From Actinomadura nitritigenes (GTDB lineage Bacteria; Actinomycetota; Actinomycetes; Streptosporangiales; Streptosporangiaceae), in assembly GCF_017573545.1 (NCBI RefSeq), contig NZ_JAGEOK010000040.1, forward strand, positions 21,970 to 85,969: 64,000 nucleotides of DNA. The letters are read 5' to 3'. The notes under the pieces are model-generated. The model was given only the letters and a program-made list of their open reading frames with translations. It searched no databases and was not told where the DNA came from. Positions within the stretch are counted from its first letter, which is position 1. Each line of letters begins with the position of its first letter. This document shows, one piece after another, positions 26,623 through 36,700 of this stretch. Both the position numbers and the translations under genes were made by a program.

Positions 26623-28433
26623 CGGGCCACCCCGGCGCCGAGCGAACGGGCGAACACCTCGTGCACCACCTGGATCCCCGCCATCCGCGCGGCGGCCGAC
26701 ACCCGGCCGAGCTCCAGCGAGCTGCCGGTGGCCAGGTGCCGGTCGTAGGGCACCGCCACCACGGGCAGCCCCCACGCGGCCAGCATCTGGTGGGCGCGCT
26801 GCAGGTCCGCGCCGACCTGCGGGGCGTGCGACACCATCGCGATCACGGTGCGGCGCAGCACGTCCTGCTGGTCGTTGGAGACGAACCACTCCAGCGCCCC
26901 GCGCGCGCTCAGCGCCCCGTCGACCGTCCCGGGCGTCACCAGCACCAGGCCGTGCGAACCGGCGATGACCCCGCGGTTGACCTCGGTGAGGATGCCCGCG
27001 CCGCAGTCGACGACCGTCGCCGCGACGTACCGGCTGACCGCGCTCAGCGCCGTCTCGAACGTCTCCAGCGTGAACTCGCCGGCGATGCGGCCGCCGCGCG
27101 TGGACGACAGCACCCACAGGCCGTCGGGCGTGCGGGTGAGGAACCGCGCCGCCTCCTCGAACGACTGCGGCTTCTGCGCGGCCAGCTCGAACAGCGACAG
27201 CTGCGAGCGGACGCCGAGCCGCAGCGGCAGCGACCCGAGCTCGGCGTCGGCGTCGGCGGCCAGCACCCGGTCGGCGCGGTGCCGGGCCAGCTCCGTCGCG
27301 ACCAGCGCCGCCATCGTCGTCTTGCCCGCGCCGCCGCGCACGCTCGCGACCGCGATCTGGCGGGAGCTCGGCACGGACCGCTGCATCAGCTCGCCGAACG
27401 CCGCCAGCAGCCGGGCCTCGCGGGCGCCGCCGCCGACCGCCTTCAGGACGCCGCGCCCGACCCGGCGGGCCAGCGCGTCGCCGTGCTGGTTCCTGCGGAC
27501 GAGGTCGGCGGGCGGGATCTGCTGGCCGGGCATCTGCCCGGGACCGGCGGGCTGCCCGGGCATGACCGGCTGGACGGGCGCGGGCTGCGCCGCCTGCTGC
27601 GCCGCGGCCGCCGGGTCGGGCCAGGCGGCCTGCTGCCCCTGCTGCCCCCGCTGCATCGCCTGGTCGGCGGCGGGCTGGACCGCGCCGAGGACCGGGTTGA
27701 CCGCGGCCTCCCAGTCGAAGTCGGAGTGGATGAACGGGTCGGCCTGCTGCTGCGCCTCGGCCGGGACGTCGGCGCCCTGCTGCGTTGCCTGCTCCGTCGT
27801 CTGCTGCATTGTCTGCTGCTGCGGCGCGGCCTGCTGCTGGGTCGCCGCCTGCTGCGCGGCCTGCTCCTGGAACGCCTGCTCCTGAAGCGCCTGCTGCTGG
27901 GCCGCCTGCTCCTGGAAAGCCTGGTCCTGGAAAGCCGGCTGAGGCGCCTGCTGCTGGATCTGGGGCGGCGGCACCGGATCGGGCGCCACGGGGGCGGGGG
28001 CCGGCGGCTCGGGGGCCGGCGGCTCGGGCAGCAGCGGGGCCGGCTCGTCCGGGACGTCCTGCGCCGCGTCCGCGACCTGCGGGAAGGGCGGAGCCTCAGG
28101 GACGGGGGACGGCGCCTCCGGCGCAGGCTGCGCGTTCTGCATGGCCTGCGCGGCCTGCACGGTCTGCGCAGGCTGCGCGCTCTGGACGGGCTGCGCGCTC
28201 TGGGCGGGCTGCGCGGTCTGGACGGGCGCGGGCTGCGGCTCCGGCTGGGCGGCCTGGGCCACCTGCGGCGGGACGGACGCCGCGAGCGCCCGTTCCTGGG
28301 CAGGGCGCGGCGGCGCATCGGCGCCCCAGGTCCCCTGTGCGGGGCCGGAGGGCGTCGCGTCGAGGACCTGCAGTCCGCGCCGGGACACGCCGATCTCGCT
28401 CAGTACCGCCTGCTGCCAGCTGGAGTCGGACAC
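26619..28433 (-). CDS. MinD/ParA-like ATPase with Gln/Ala/Pro-rich N-terminal region (T7SS-associated, EspI-like)
   Basis: 604 residues. The first ~50 are helical; about 60-300 are low complexity (QQA, APQ, PPAPEP runs). The last ~270 form a SIMIBI P-loop ATPase with the deviant Walker A RGGAGKTT (about 367-374; Arg in place of the usual first Lys), DADAELGSLPLRLG, VVDCGAG and VTPGTVDGALS. Such MinD-like ATPases with long disordered leaders occur in ESX loci (EspI type) and are thought to influence secretion. GTG 28433 is preceded by GGGAGG. It is transcribed away from the membrane protein at 28660 and is coupled to the DUF6177-like gene. Confidence 0.75.
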   Translation of the reverse strand: MSDSSWQQAVLSEIGVSRRGLQVLDATPSGPAQGTWGADAPPRPAQERALAASVPPQVAQAAQPEPQPAPVQTAQPAQSAQPVQSAQPAQTVQAAQAMQNAQPAPEAPSPVPEAPPFPQVADAAQDVPDEPAPLLPEPPAPEPPAPAPVAPDPVPPPQIQQQAPQPAFQDQAFQEQAAQQQALQEQAFQEQAAQQAATQQQAAPQQQTMQQTTEQATQQGADVPAEAQQQADPFIHSDFDWEAAVNPVLGAVQPAADQAMQRGQQGQQAAWPDPAAAAQQAAQPAPVQPVMPGQPAGPGQMPGQQIPPADLVRRNQHGDALARRVGRGVLKAVGGGAREARLLAAFGELMQRSVPSSRQIAVASVRGGAGKTTMAALVATELARHRADRVLAADADAELGSLPLRLGVRSQLSLFELAAQKPQSFEEAARFLTRTPDGLWVLSSTRGGRIAGEFTLETFETALSAVSRYVAATVVDCGAGILTEVNRGVIAGSHGLVLVTPGTVDGALSARGALEWFVSNDQQDVLRRTVIAMVSHAPQVGADLQRAHQMLAAWGLPVVAVPYDRHLATGSSLELGRVSAAARMAGIQVVHEVFARSLGAGVAR

Positions 28434-28659
28434 CGGCCTCCCCTCTCCCTGCCAAGACTACGAGACACCCGTCACCCCACGCACCGCCGCGGGCTCGGCG
28501 CCTCCTCCCGGACGGGGTCCGAGGCACCGTGCACACCGGTCTCACCGGCACAGACAACCCCAGACCGGCGATCTCCCCTGAAATCACCCTTACCTGCCCG
28601 CTAGTCTTGCCGGACCTCGATCGGCACCCCGCCACGTGAGCACACCGCCCGGAGCGACC
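28434..28659. promoter_or_regulatory. Divergent promoter region of the MinD-like and single-pass membrane protein genes
   Basis: On the plus strand TAGTCT at 28602-28607 is a reasonable -10 for the gene starting at 28660. No convincing -35 is seen, and no element stands out for the leftward gene. Confidence 0.35.
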
Positions 28660-29487
28660 ATGAATCCCCCTGAATGGCCCGGTCAGCCCGGCGGGCCGGG
28701 CTACCCGCCGGCACCGCCCGGCCCGCCGCTGCCCGGCCCCCCGCTGCCCGGTCCGCCGGGACCGCCGATGGGCTTCCCCCCTCCCTCGCCGCGGCGCGGC
28801 GGGGGCAGCGCGCTCGTGCCCGTGCTGATCATCGGCGTGGTCGCCGTGCTCGGCGTCGTCGGGATCGGCGCGTTCTTCATCCTGCGCAGCGACGACAAGC
28901 CGAAGCGGCCCGTCACGCTGCCGACGGTGACCCATCTGAACCCGTCCTCGGGGACCACCTACTCGCCCCCGCCGTCGCCGCGGACGTCCATCGGCGGCGG
29001 GACCGGCGACCCGTCCAGCGTCCTCACCCGGACCATCCGGACGGCGAAGGGCCACACCTTCACCCAGGCGGGCGTCCGGACCGAGTCGTGCGTGACGCGC
29101 GCCAACGCCAAGCTGCTGACCGCGCTGCGCAGGTACCCGTGCGTCGGGATGATGCACTCGGCCGTCTACGCCAATCCGACCAGGACGATCATCACGTCCG
29201 TGTCGATCATGACGATGGGCAGCCCGTCCGCGGCGATCTACGTCAAGGGCGTCACCGACCAGAGCGGCTGGCCGAAGCTGCTCACCCCGTCGGACGCCAG
29301 CGGGCTCCCGCAGCCGCGGGCGAACCCGGCGTACTGGACGCGGACCTGGTCGCAGGGCCGGAACGTGATCTACGCGCAGTCGTACTGGAAGAGCGGCGGC
29401 GCGACCGGCGGCCGCACCGGCAGCGTCTTCGCGACGGCCGGGGAGCTGGGCGTCGAGGTCACCAACACGCTGCTCTGGTCGAACTGA
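28660..29487 (+). CDS. Single-pass membrane protein with Pro-rich N-terminus
   Basis: 275 residues: a Pro/Gly-rich cytoplasmic N-terminus (residues 1-45), one membrane helix (about 50-75), a Ser/Pro linker and a ~170-residue extracytoplasmic domain. That domain has two Cys (ESCVTRA and RYPCVGM) that could form a disulfide. The architecture is common in actinobacteria and I cannot assign a family. ATG 28660 has GGAG 5 nt upstream; GTG 28636 is an alternative. Confidence 0.6.
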   Translation: MNPPEWPGQPGGPGYPPAPPGPPLPGPPLPGPPGPPMGFPPPSPRRGGGSALVPVLIIGVVAVLGVVGIGAFFILRSDDKPKRPVTLPTVTHLNPSSGTTYSPPPSPRTSIGGGTGDPSSVLTRTIRTAKGHTFTQAGVRTESCVTRANAKLLTALRRYPCVGMMHSAVYANPTRTIITSVSIMTMGSPSAAIYVKGVTDQSGWPKLLTPSDASGLPQPRANPAYWTRTWSQGRNVIYAQSYWKSGGATGGRTGSVFATAGELGVEVTNTLLWSN

Positions 29488-29513
29488 TGGAACGTGCCGC
29501 GCGGGAGCGGGAG

Positions 29514-29529
29514 GGGCGGTCGTCCGCCC
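29514..29529. terminator. Possible hairpin terminator between convergent genes
   Basis: GGGCGG-TCGT-CCGCCC, a 6-bp stem with a 4-nt loop, lies in the 90-bp gap between the convergent genes ending at 29487 and 29578. No U-tract is present. Confidence 0.35.
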
Positions 29530-29577
29530 GTCCCGGCGCCGCGCGGCCCCACGTCCCACCAGGTCACGGCCGCGGTG

Positions 29578-29853
29578 TCAGCCGTCCTGCCGCTGCGCCC
29601 CGCGCTTGCGGGCCTGCGCCCGCTCGTAGGACGCCAGCGCGCGCTCGCCGCCCGGCCGCATCTCGAACCGGATCCCGCGGTCGCCCTCGAACGGCTCCCG
29701 GTGGTCGAAGCCGCCGGTGTAGATCTCGGCGGGCACCCGCTCGGGGAAGGCGTCGCAGTACGGGATCCAGGTGTCCATCGACGTCTCCGCGTCGGGGTTG
29801 GCCCGCTGCTGGAGACGCACGCACGCGTCACAGATGCTGGGTCTCCTGCGCAT
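29578..29853 (-). CDS. Small hypothetical protein with CxxC-like motif
   Basis: 91 residues, charged and soluble. It starts MRRRPSICDACVRLQQ and has another Cys in IPYCDAFPERVP, a spacing that could bind zinc. It is Arg-rich throughout (FEGDRGIRFEMRPGGERAL). I recognise no characterised family. ATG 29853 was preferred to 29895 because the conserved-looking part begins here and a GAGAGGAC stretch lies upstream. It is transcribed away from the T7SS toxin operon. Confidence 0.6.
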   Translation of the reverse strand: MRRRPSICDACVRLQQRANPDAETSMDTWIPYCDAFPERVPAEIYTGGFDHREPFEGDRGIRFEMRPGGERALASYERAQARKRGAQRQDG

Positions 29854-29974
29854 GGTCCGGCCGTCCTCTCCGCTTCCCGCTCGCGCCGCCCGCACGCGCC
29901 GCCGGCGGCCTCGCCGCAGTGTTCCACACCCGCGGTAACGCCTTCCCCGCCCGCCGCGATCACCAGATAGCGGG

Positions 29975-30004
29975 TTGCGACATGAGCGGCGAAATCATCA
30001 TAAT
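29975..30004 (+). promoter_or_regulatory. Sigma70-like promoter of the WXG100/toxin operon
   Basis: TTGCGA (29975-29980) and CATAAT (29999-30004) are separated by 18 nt, a good match to a housekeeping promoter and rare in this GC-rich sequence. Transcription would begin near 30011, about 68 nt before the YbaB-like gene, and could continue through the giant toxin and its downstream genes. Confidence 0.55.
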
Positions 30005-30078
30005 GACCGGTCCCTGTGTGTCTGTGATCGTGCGCGGTCGCGGGCTCGTTCAGCTCCCGACGAACAGAGGGGTCCCCC

Positions 30079-30486
30079 GTGCGCGCTGAATGGCAGGCGC
30101 ATATCGACGAACTCCTGCAGACCTATCAGGAGAAGCGCCGGCAGATCCAGGAGATGCAGTCCCGGCTGGAGACCATCGAGGCGTCCGCCGAGGCCGCCGA
30201 CGGCATGGTCCGCGTCAAGGTCGACCGGCAGGGCCGGCTGACCTCGCTCGAGTTCGACCCGCGGGTGTCCCGCAAGCTCGGCAGCGAGGAGCTCGCCGAG
30301 GCCGTCATGGAGGCGTCCAGGAAGGCGCAGGCCGACGTCGCCGAGCAGATGCGCGCCGCGATGCAGGGCCTCACCCCCGAGGGCGCGTCCGGCGAGGGCG
30401 GCGGGTTCGACCTCACCAAGCTGCTGCCCGAACGGCCCGACGACATCGAGGCGGTCCGCGCCCGCCTCGGGATCCAGCCGAAATGA
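30079..30486 (+). CDS. YbaB/EbfC-family protein (EspL-like), T7SS operon
   Basis: 135 residues. An N-terminal helix of the coiled-coil type (LLQTYQEKRRQIQEMQSRLETIEAS) is followed by the YbaB beta-strand core (MVRVKVDRQGRLTSLEFDP) and a C-terminal helix (ELAEAVMEASRKAQADVAEQM), with a short disordered tail. YbaB proteins bind DNA as dimers; the mycobacterial ESX-1 protein EspL belongs to this family, so the gene may serve as a T7SS chaperone or regulator. GTG 30079 has GAGGGG 6 nt upstream. Its stop overlaps the WXG100-like gene start by ATGA. Confidence 0.85.
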   Translation: MRAEWQAHIDELLQTYQEKRRQIQEMQSRLETIEASAEAADGMVRVKVDRQGRLTSLEFDPRVSRKLGSEELAEAVMEASRKAQADVAEQMRAAMQGLTPEGASGEGGGFDLTKLLPERPDDIEAVRARLGIQPK

Positions 30487-30785
30487 CCTTCGACGGGTAC
30501 GAGGTCGACACCGAGGACCTCAAACGCGCCGGCGGCGGCTTCGAGACCAACGCCAACACCCTGCAGCAGATCTTCGACGCGCTGAACTCGGCACTGCAGG
30601 CCGAGGGCAAGTGCTGGGGCTCCGACGAGACCGGCCAGAAGCTCGAAGAGGGCTACGGCGAGCCCAGCAAGAACGTCCTGGAGGCCTTCCCCAAGCTCAA
30701 GACGGGGCTGGACGGCATCAAGAAGGGCGTCGACGAGATGGCCAAGGAATACAAGAAGGCCGAAGACGCCTCGAGGCTGAAGTGA
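30483..30785 (+). CDS. WXG100/ESAT-6-like protein
   Basis: 100 residues predicted as a helical hairpin: helix 1 VDTEDLKRAGGGFETNANTL, then the turn region KCWGSDETGQ carrying the W-G signature, then helix 2 ending in VDEMAKEYKKAEDASRLK. WXG100 proteins are secreted as dimers by type VII systems and often guide larger partners encoded next to them; here the partner would be the giant toxin starting 9 nt downstream. The ATGA overlap with the YbaB-like gene couples their translation. Confidence 0.85.
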   Translation: MTFDGYEVDTEDLKRAGGGFETNANTLQQIFDALNSALQAEGKCWGSDETGQKLEEGYGEPSKNVLEAFPKLKTGLDGIKKGVDEMAKEYKKAEDASRLK

Positions 30786-30794
30786 GCTGATCCC

Positions 30795-33700
30795 GTGGGT
30801 CTGGAAATCCCCGCCGAGGTCCAGTGGCTGTCGTGGATCGTCGGCTCCGACTGGCCCGAGGGCGACGAGACCGCGATGCGGCGCTGCGCCGACGCCTGGC
30901 GCCAGGCCGCCACCTCGATCAACGATCTCGTCGGCGACGTCACCGGCAGCGTCAACGACGTGCGCGGCACCCTCGACGCGGAGGCCGCGGAGAAGTTCCA
31001 GAAGAACGTCGAGCAGTGGATCACCACCGATCCGCGGCTGCTGCCGAGCATGGCGGACGCCTGCAACAAGCTCGCCGACGTCATGGACAACGGCGCGCTG
31101 GACATCGAGTACGCGAAGTACATGTTCATCGCGCTGCTGATCGTCACCGCGATCGAGATCGCGATGCTGATCGCGGCGGCGTTCGAGACGTTCGGCGCGT
31201 CCACGGCGGGGATCCCGGCGGTGGAGGGCGCGGCCCAGGTCACGGCCCGCACCATCTTCAAAGAGCTGATGGAGAAGCTCGGGGAGAAGTTCCTCGGCGC
31301 GGTCCTGAAGGGCGCCGCGTTCGGCGCGCTCCAGGGCGGCGGGCTCGACCTGATCGTGCAGGGCGTCCAGATCGCCCAGGGCAACCGGAAGGACGTCGAC
31401 TGGGCCAAGACGGGCCAGGCCACCCTGGACGGCGCGATCGGCGGCGCGATCTCCGGCGGCATCGGCTTCGGCGCGGGCAAGATCCCCGGGGTCGGCGACG
31501 CGGCCGCCACCCCGCTCGGCAACATGTTCAAGGGCATGGCGCGCGACGGCGTGTCCGAGGCCGTCAGCGGCGTGGCCGGCACCGTCGCCACGTCCGCGAT
31601 CCACGGCGACCCGCTGAGCTGGGACGCCATCGCCAAGGGCGCCACGTCGGGCGCGTTCGGCGGCGCGGTCGGCGGCGGCAAGGGCGGGCTGACGGAGTTC
31701 GACGGGGGCGTCCCCGGCGGCGACCCGGCCGGACCGAACGTCGACCCCACCCCGGTGACCACGCACACCCCGTCGACCGGCGGCGGCTCGGGCGAGGGCG
31801 GTTCGGGCGGGGGCGGCTCCGACGGCGGCGGCTCGGGCGGCGGCTCGGGCGGCGGGGGCGGCTCGCACGTCACCGGTGGAGGCGGCGGCGGGGGCGGCGG
31901 CTCCCATGACGGCGGAGGCTCCGGCGGAGGAGGCGGCGGCTCCCACGGCGGTGGCGCCGGCGGTTCCCACGACGGCGGAGGCTCCGGCGGGGGCGGCGGC
32001 AACCGCATATCCACCCTGCTCGGCGACAGCGGCGGCGGTGGCACGAACCATGGCGTCAGCCTCGCGTCGGCGGCTCCCGAGGGCGGCGGCGGAGGCGGCG
32101 GCGCGCCCTCCTCGGGCGGCGGCGGGTCCGGCGGTGGCCTCGGCGGCAACCCCGGCGCGTTCAGCGGCGGCGGCGCGGGCGGCTCGGACGGCGGCGCGCC
32201 GGGCTCCGCCTCGTCCGGCGGTGGACCGAGCGGCGCCGTCCCCATGGGCGGCGGCACTGCCCCCGGCGGCGCCCCCGCGGCGGGCGGCGGCAGCGTCCCC
32301 GGTGGCGCGACCCCGTCCGGAGGCGGCGGCACAGGAAGCGCCGGCGGTTCCGGTTCCGGTTCCGGCTCTGGTTCCGGCTCGGGCGCGCCGGGCAGCGGCT
32401 CCGGCTCGGCCGGCTCCGGCGGTTCGGGCGGCCCCTCCGGCGCCCGTCCTGGTGGCGGTGCGCCCGGCGGTACCCCGGGTTCACCGGCGGGCGGCGGCCC
32501 CTCGACGGGCTCCGGCTCGTCCGGTGGCGGTTCTGGCCGTGGCCGCGACGAGTCCCCGTCCGGCTCGACCTCGTCCCGCTCCCCCGGCGACGGCACGGCC
32601 GCGCCGGGCGACCCGCACACGTCTCCCGGCGACGAGCACTCCGTGCCGTCCGGCGGCGGCACGGACCCCGCGGCCCGCACCGAGACGCCGTCCCCGACCG
32701 GCGAGCACACCACGCCCTCGCCCACCGAGCACGCACCGCCTCCGGGCGGCGAGCACGCTCCCGCACCGGACGGCGAGGCGCCGTCCGGCAGCCGCACCAC
32801 GCCGCCCGCGACCGAGCACACCACGCCGCCCGCAGGCGGCGAGCAGACCCCGGCCTCGGGCGGCGAACGCACGCCCACCACGGGCAACGAGGCACCGACC
32901 GGCAGCCGCACGACGCCGCCCGCGGGCGGCGAGCACACCCCTACCTCCGGCACCGCACCGACCGGCGGCAACACCACGCCCCCGGCGAGCGGAAGCGGCA
33001 CGACGCCGGCCGGCGGCACGCCTTCCGGCACCTCCACGCGTTCCGGCGACCACGGCACGGCCACGACAGGCGGCGGCGCCCCCACCAGCGGCGGCGGCTC
33101 CGCGCCCGAAGGCGGCGGCGGTTCGGCACCTGGTGACAGCGGCGGCTCCGAGGCGACAGGCGGCGGCTCCGACCCGGCGGACGGCGGCTCGGCGGACGGC
33201 GGCGACCCGTCCGCGCCCGAAGGCGCCGACGCTCCGCCCACCAGCACGGCCGGGTCGCCCGACGCGAAGGACGGCGGACGGGCGACCGCCGACCTGCCCG
33301 ACGCGATGGCGGCGCCCGACCATGGCGGGTCCGACGGGTCGAGCGGCCAGCCCGGCGTCATCGCGGGCGTGCCGATGCCGATGGGCGGCATGGGCGGCGG
33401 CGGGTCCGCCGTGCGCGGCGGCGATGCCGCCGCCGGGTCCGGTGGCGGTGGGACGCGGGTCCGCACGACCACGCCGTCCTCCGGATCGGGACGTCCCGAG
33501 ACCACGTCGCGCTCGCCGCAGGAGCCGGGGAGCCGCGTTCCGAAGCCGTCCCGCCCGGGTGACGGCCACGGCGCCGCGCCGGGCGAGAACGGCCCGCAGC
33601 CGACGCACGAGGCGCCGTCCGGCGCGGGGACGGAGAACGCGCCGCCGCCGCACGAGCAGACGCCGCCCGCCCAGGAGGGCGCCACGCCTCCGGCCGAGCA

Positions 33701-36700
33701 CGCGCCCGCCGGGACGGAGAACACCCGGCCCGCGCCCGACGCGCCCTCCGGCGACGAGGGCGGACGCCCGGCGCCGGAGCGTCCCCTCACCGACGACAAC
33801 TCCCCCGCCGACCCCGCCGAACACCCGATCCAGAACCTCGACGACCAGGGCGTCGTCCGGCCCGGCGACCCGCAGGGCGACGCGGGACCGGAGCCGGAGC
33901 GCACCCCGTCCGGCGACGAGGGCGGGCAGGCGGCGCCCGAGCGTCCGCTCACCGACGGCAACGGCCCCGCCGACCCCGCCGAGCGGCCCATCCAGGACGT
34001 CGACGACCAGGGCGTCGTGCGCGGTGACGCGCCGGAGACGACCGGCGAGCCCGCACCGGGCGAGGGCGGCCCCTCGCGGGAGAACGGCGCGTCCTCCCCG
34101 CGCGACGGCGAGCCCGGCGACGCGCCGCGCCGCCAGGGACCGGAGTCCGGCGCGCCGGAGGAGCATCCGAAGCAGGCCGGGACGCCCGGCGAGCACGAGC
34201 AGCCGGAGGGGTCCGCCCCGCGCGACGGCCAGTCCGACGACGGAACCGGCGACCACGGCGGCGACGACCAGGGCGCGGACGACGCGTCCGGCGACCACGA
34301 CGGCGGGGACTCCTCCCACGACCTGGCGGACGCCGAGCACGAGGCGCGCGAGATCCTCTCGCAGTTCGGCGACGACGCGCCCGCGGTCGACTTCACGTCC
34401 CGCCCGATCGACCCGGCCGCCGCCGCCGAGATCAACCGGGCCCTCGGGAGGCTCGCCGCGGACTACCCGGGCACGATGCGGCAGCTCAACCGCATCGAGA
34501 CGACCGCGATGCCGCCCAACGAGAGCGACACCCTCGCCTACGCCCGGACGGGCGGCCCCGACCAGGGCATCTACATCAACGACGACGCGTTCGGCGACAA
34601 CGCGGAGCGCAACGCGGAGGGCGCCGACGAGGAGGCGGACGGCTACACCGTCCCCGGCGGCGGGTCCACCGAGGGCGTGTTCACGCACGAGTTCGGGCAC
34701 CAGCTCGGGCAGCGGCTCCTCAACGACCCGGTGATGCGGGCCGAGCTCAACCGGGCGATCTCCGACGCGCTCGGCGTCCCCTACGACGCCACCCGGCCGC
34801 ACGACCCCGCGATGAAGTCGCGCATCGAGAACGCGCTGTCGCAGTACGGCGCGACCAACCCGCACGAGCTAATGGCGGAGGCGTTCACCGAGCACCGCCT
34901 CGCCGAGAACCCGCGCGACCTCGCCCGCGCCGTCGGCGACGTGATGGACCGCCACTTCCGCGGCGAGGCGCCCGCGAGCACCCCGTCCGCGAACGACGGC
35001 GGCGCTCCGGGGAACCGCGTCTCCCACGACGGCACGCCGGGCACCGACCGGGGCACGCCCGAGGGCGCGCCGCGGACCGGCGACGGCACGACCGACCCGT
35101 CCACCGCACCGCACGACCGGGGCACGGGCGAGGGGACGCCCCGCCACGACGACGGCCAGATGCGTCCGGACGAAGGCCGCCCGCGCACCACCGAGACCGA
35201 ACCGCCCGGGAGCGAGACCCCGCCGCGGCACGACAGCGGGCAGCTCCCCTCGGACGACGGCCGTCCGCACGAGAGCGGGCCCCCGCGCCGTGACGGCGGC
35301 GAGCTGCCCCCGGGCGAGCACCGCCCGGCCGGCGGCGAGACCGGACCCCGTCCCGACGAGGGACGTCCGCGCTCCAACGAGACCGAGCCCCGCCCGGACG
35401 ACGGCAGGCCCCGCACGAACGAGACCGAGCCGGGCCGCGGCGAGGCACCGCCCCGCCACGACGGCGGCGAGCTGACCCCCGGCGAGCGCCGCCCGGCCGG
35501 CGAGACCGAACCGCACCCCGGCGAGCGGACGCCCGGGCGTCCCGGCGAGGGCGAGGACGGCCCGCAGTTCCGGCGGTCCCGTCCCGGCGAGGAGGGGTCC
35601 GATCCCGCCGGCGGCGACGGCTCGACCCCGCCGCCCGACTCGCCGTCCGGCACGTCGGCGGACGAGCCCGGCGGCCCCCGCATGCCGCACCAGCAGGCCG
35701 AATGGGACCCGCCCCGGCACACCGACGACAGGTCGATCGACCTCGACCCCACCCAGCGGATCGTGGACGTCGGCCCCCTCCAGCCCAACTCGCGCTACAC
35801 CGTGCACGAGGTCGGGCCGGACGGCAGGCGGACCCCCCGCAGCGTCGCCTACACCGACGGCGACGGCGAGGTCAGCCACGTCACGAACTACACCTCGGAC
35901 GAACCGGGCGCCCGGGTCGTCCCGCCGAACGACAACGTCGACGTCACGCGGCCGGAGCCGGGGGTCACGCACCGGATCGACCTCGGCCATGTGAACCCGC
36001 ACGTCTTCACCGGCGAGGAGAACGCCCACGGGCAGGGCTCGGCCCCGTCCGCCACCCGGTTCGAGCCGCCCGCCGACGCCGCGCCGCACCAGTGGCCGGG
36101 CCGGTACGACCCGAGTGCCGACGGCCCGTTCTCCAACCAGCCGGACCTGCCGAGGAACTCGCGCATCGAGGTCACGGGCCCGGACGGCAAGCTGCACGGC
36201 GTCTTCTGGACCGACGGCGAGGGCAACGTCACGCACGTCCGGACCTGGTACGGCGACAAGACCCGCGGTTTCAACCCCGAGCTCGGGGACAGCACGCGGA
36301 CCACCGCGCAGGGCGTCCCCAAGCCGAACACCCACTACCTGATCGAGCCGCACGACCGGTTCGAGGTGGACAACCCCACCCGTCTCGACCCGCCCGACGC
36401 CGCCCGCCACGGCGACTTCACCGACAACGGCGTCGAGCCCGGCACGTTCATGTACCACACGGACGAGCACGGCCAGGCGGACGCGGCCAGCGGCCGTCCC
36501 GAGTACGACGCGGGCAGGAAGCAGCGCAACGAGGGCGTGCAGACGAACGTCGGCCACATCGGCGGCGGCAGTCCCCCCACCGCCCCGTCCTCGCACCCGG
36601 GCGAGTACCGGGGCGGGTCCTTCGACGGCGGCCACATCTTCCCGCACGAGGGCCGCGGCCCCGGCGAGCGGATCAACTACTTCCCGCAGGAGAGCAAGAC

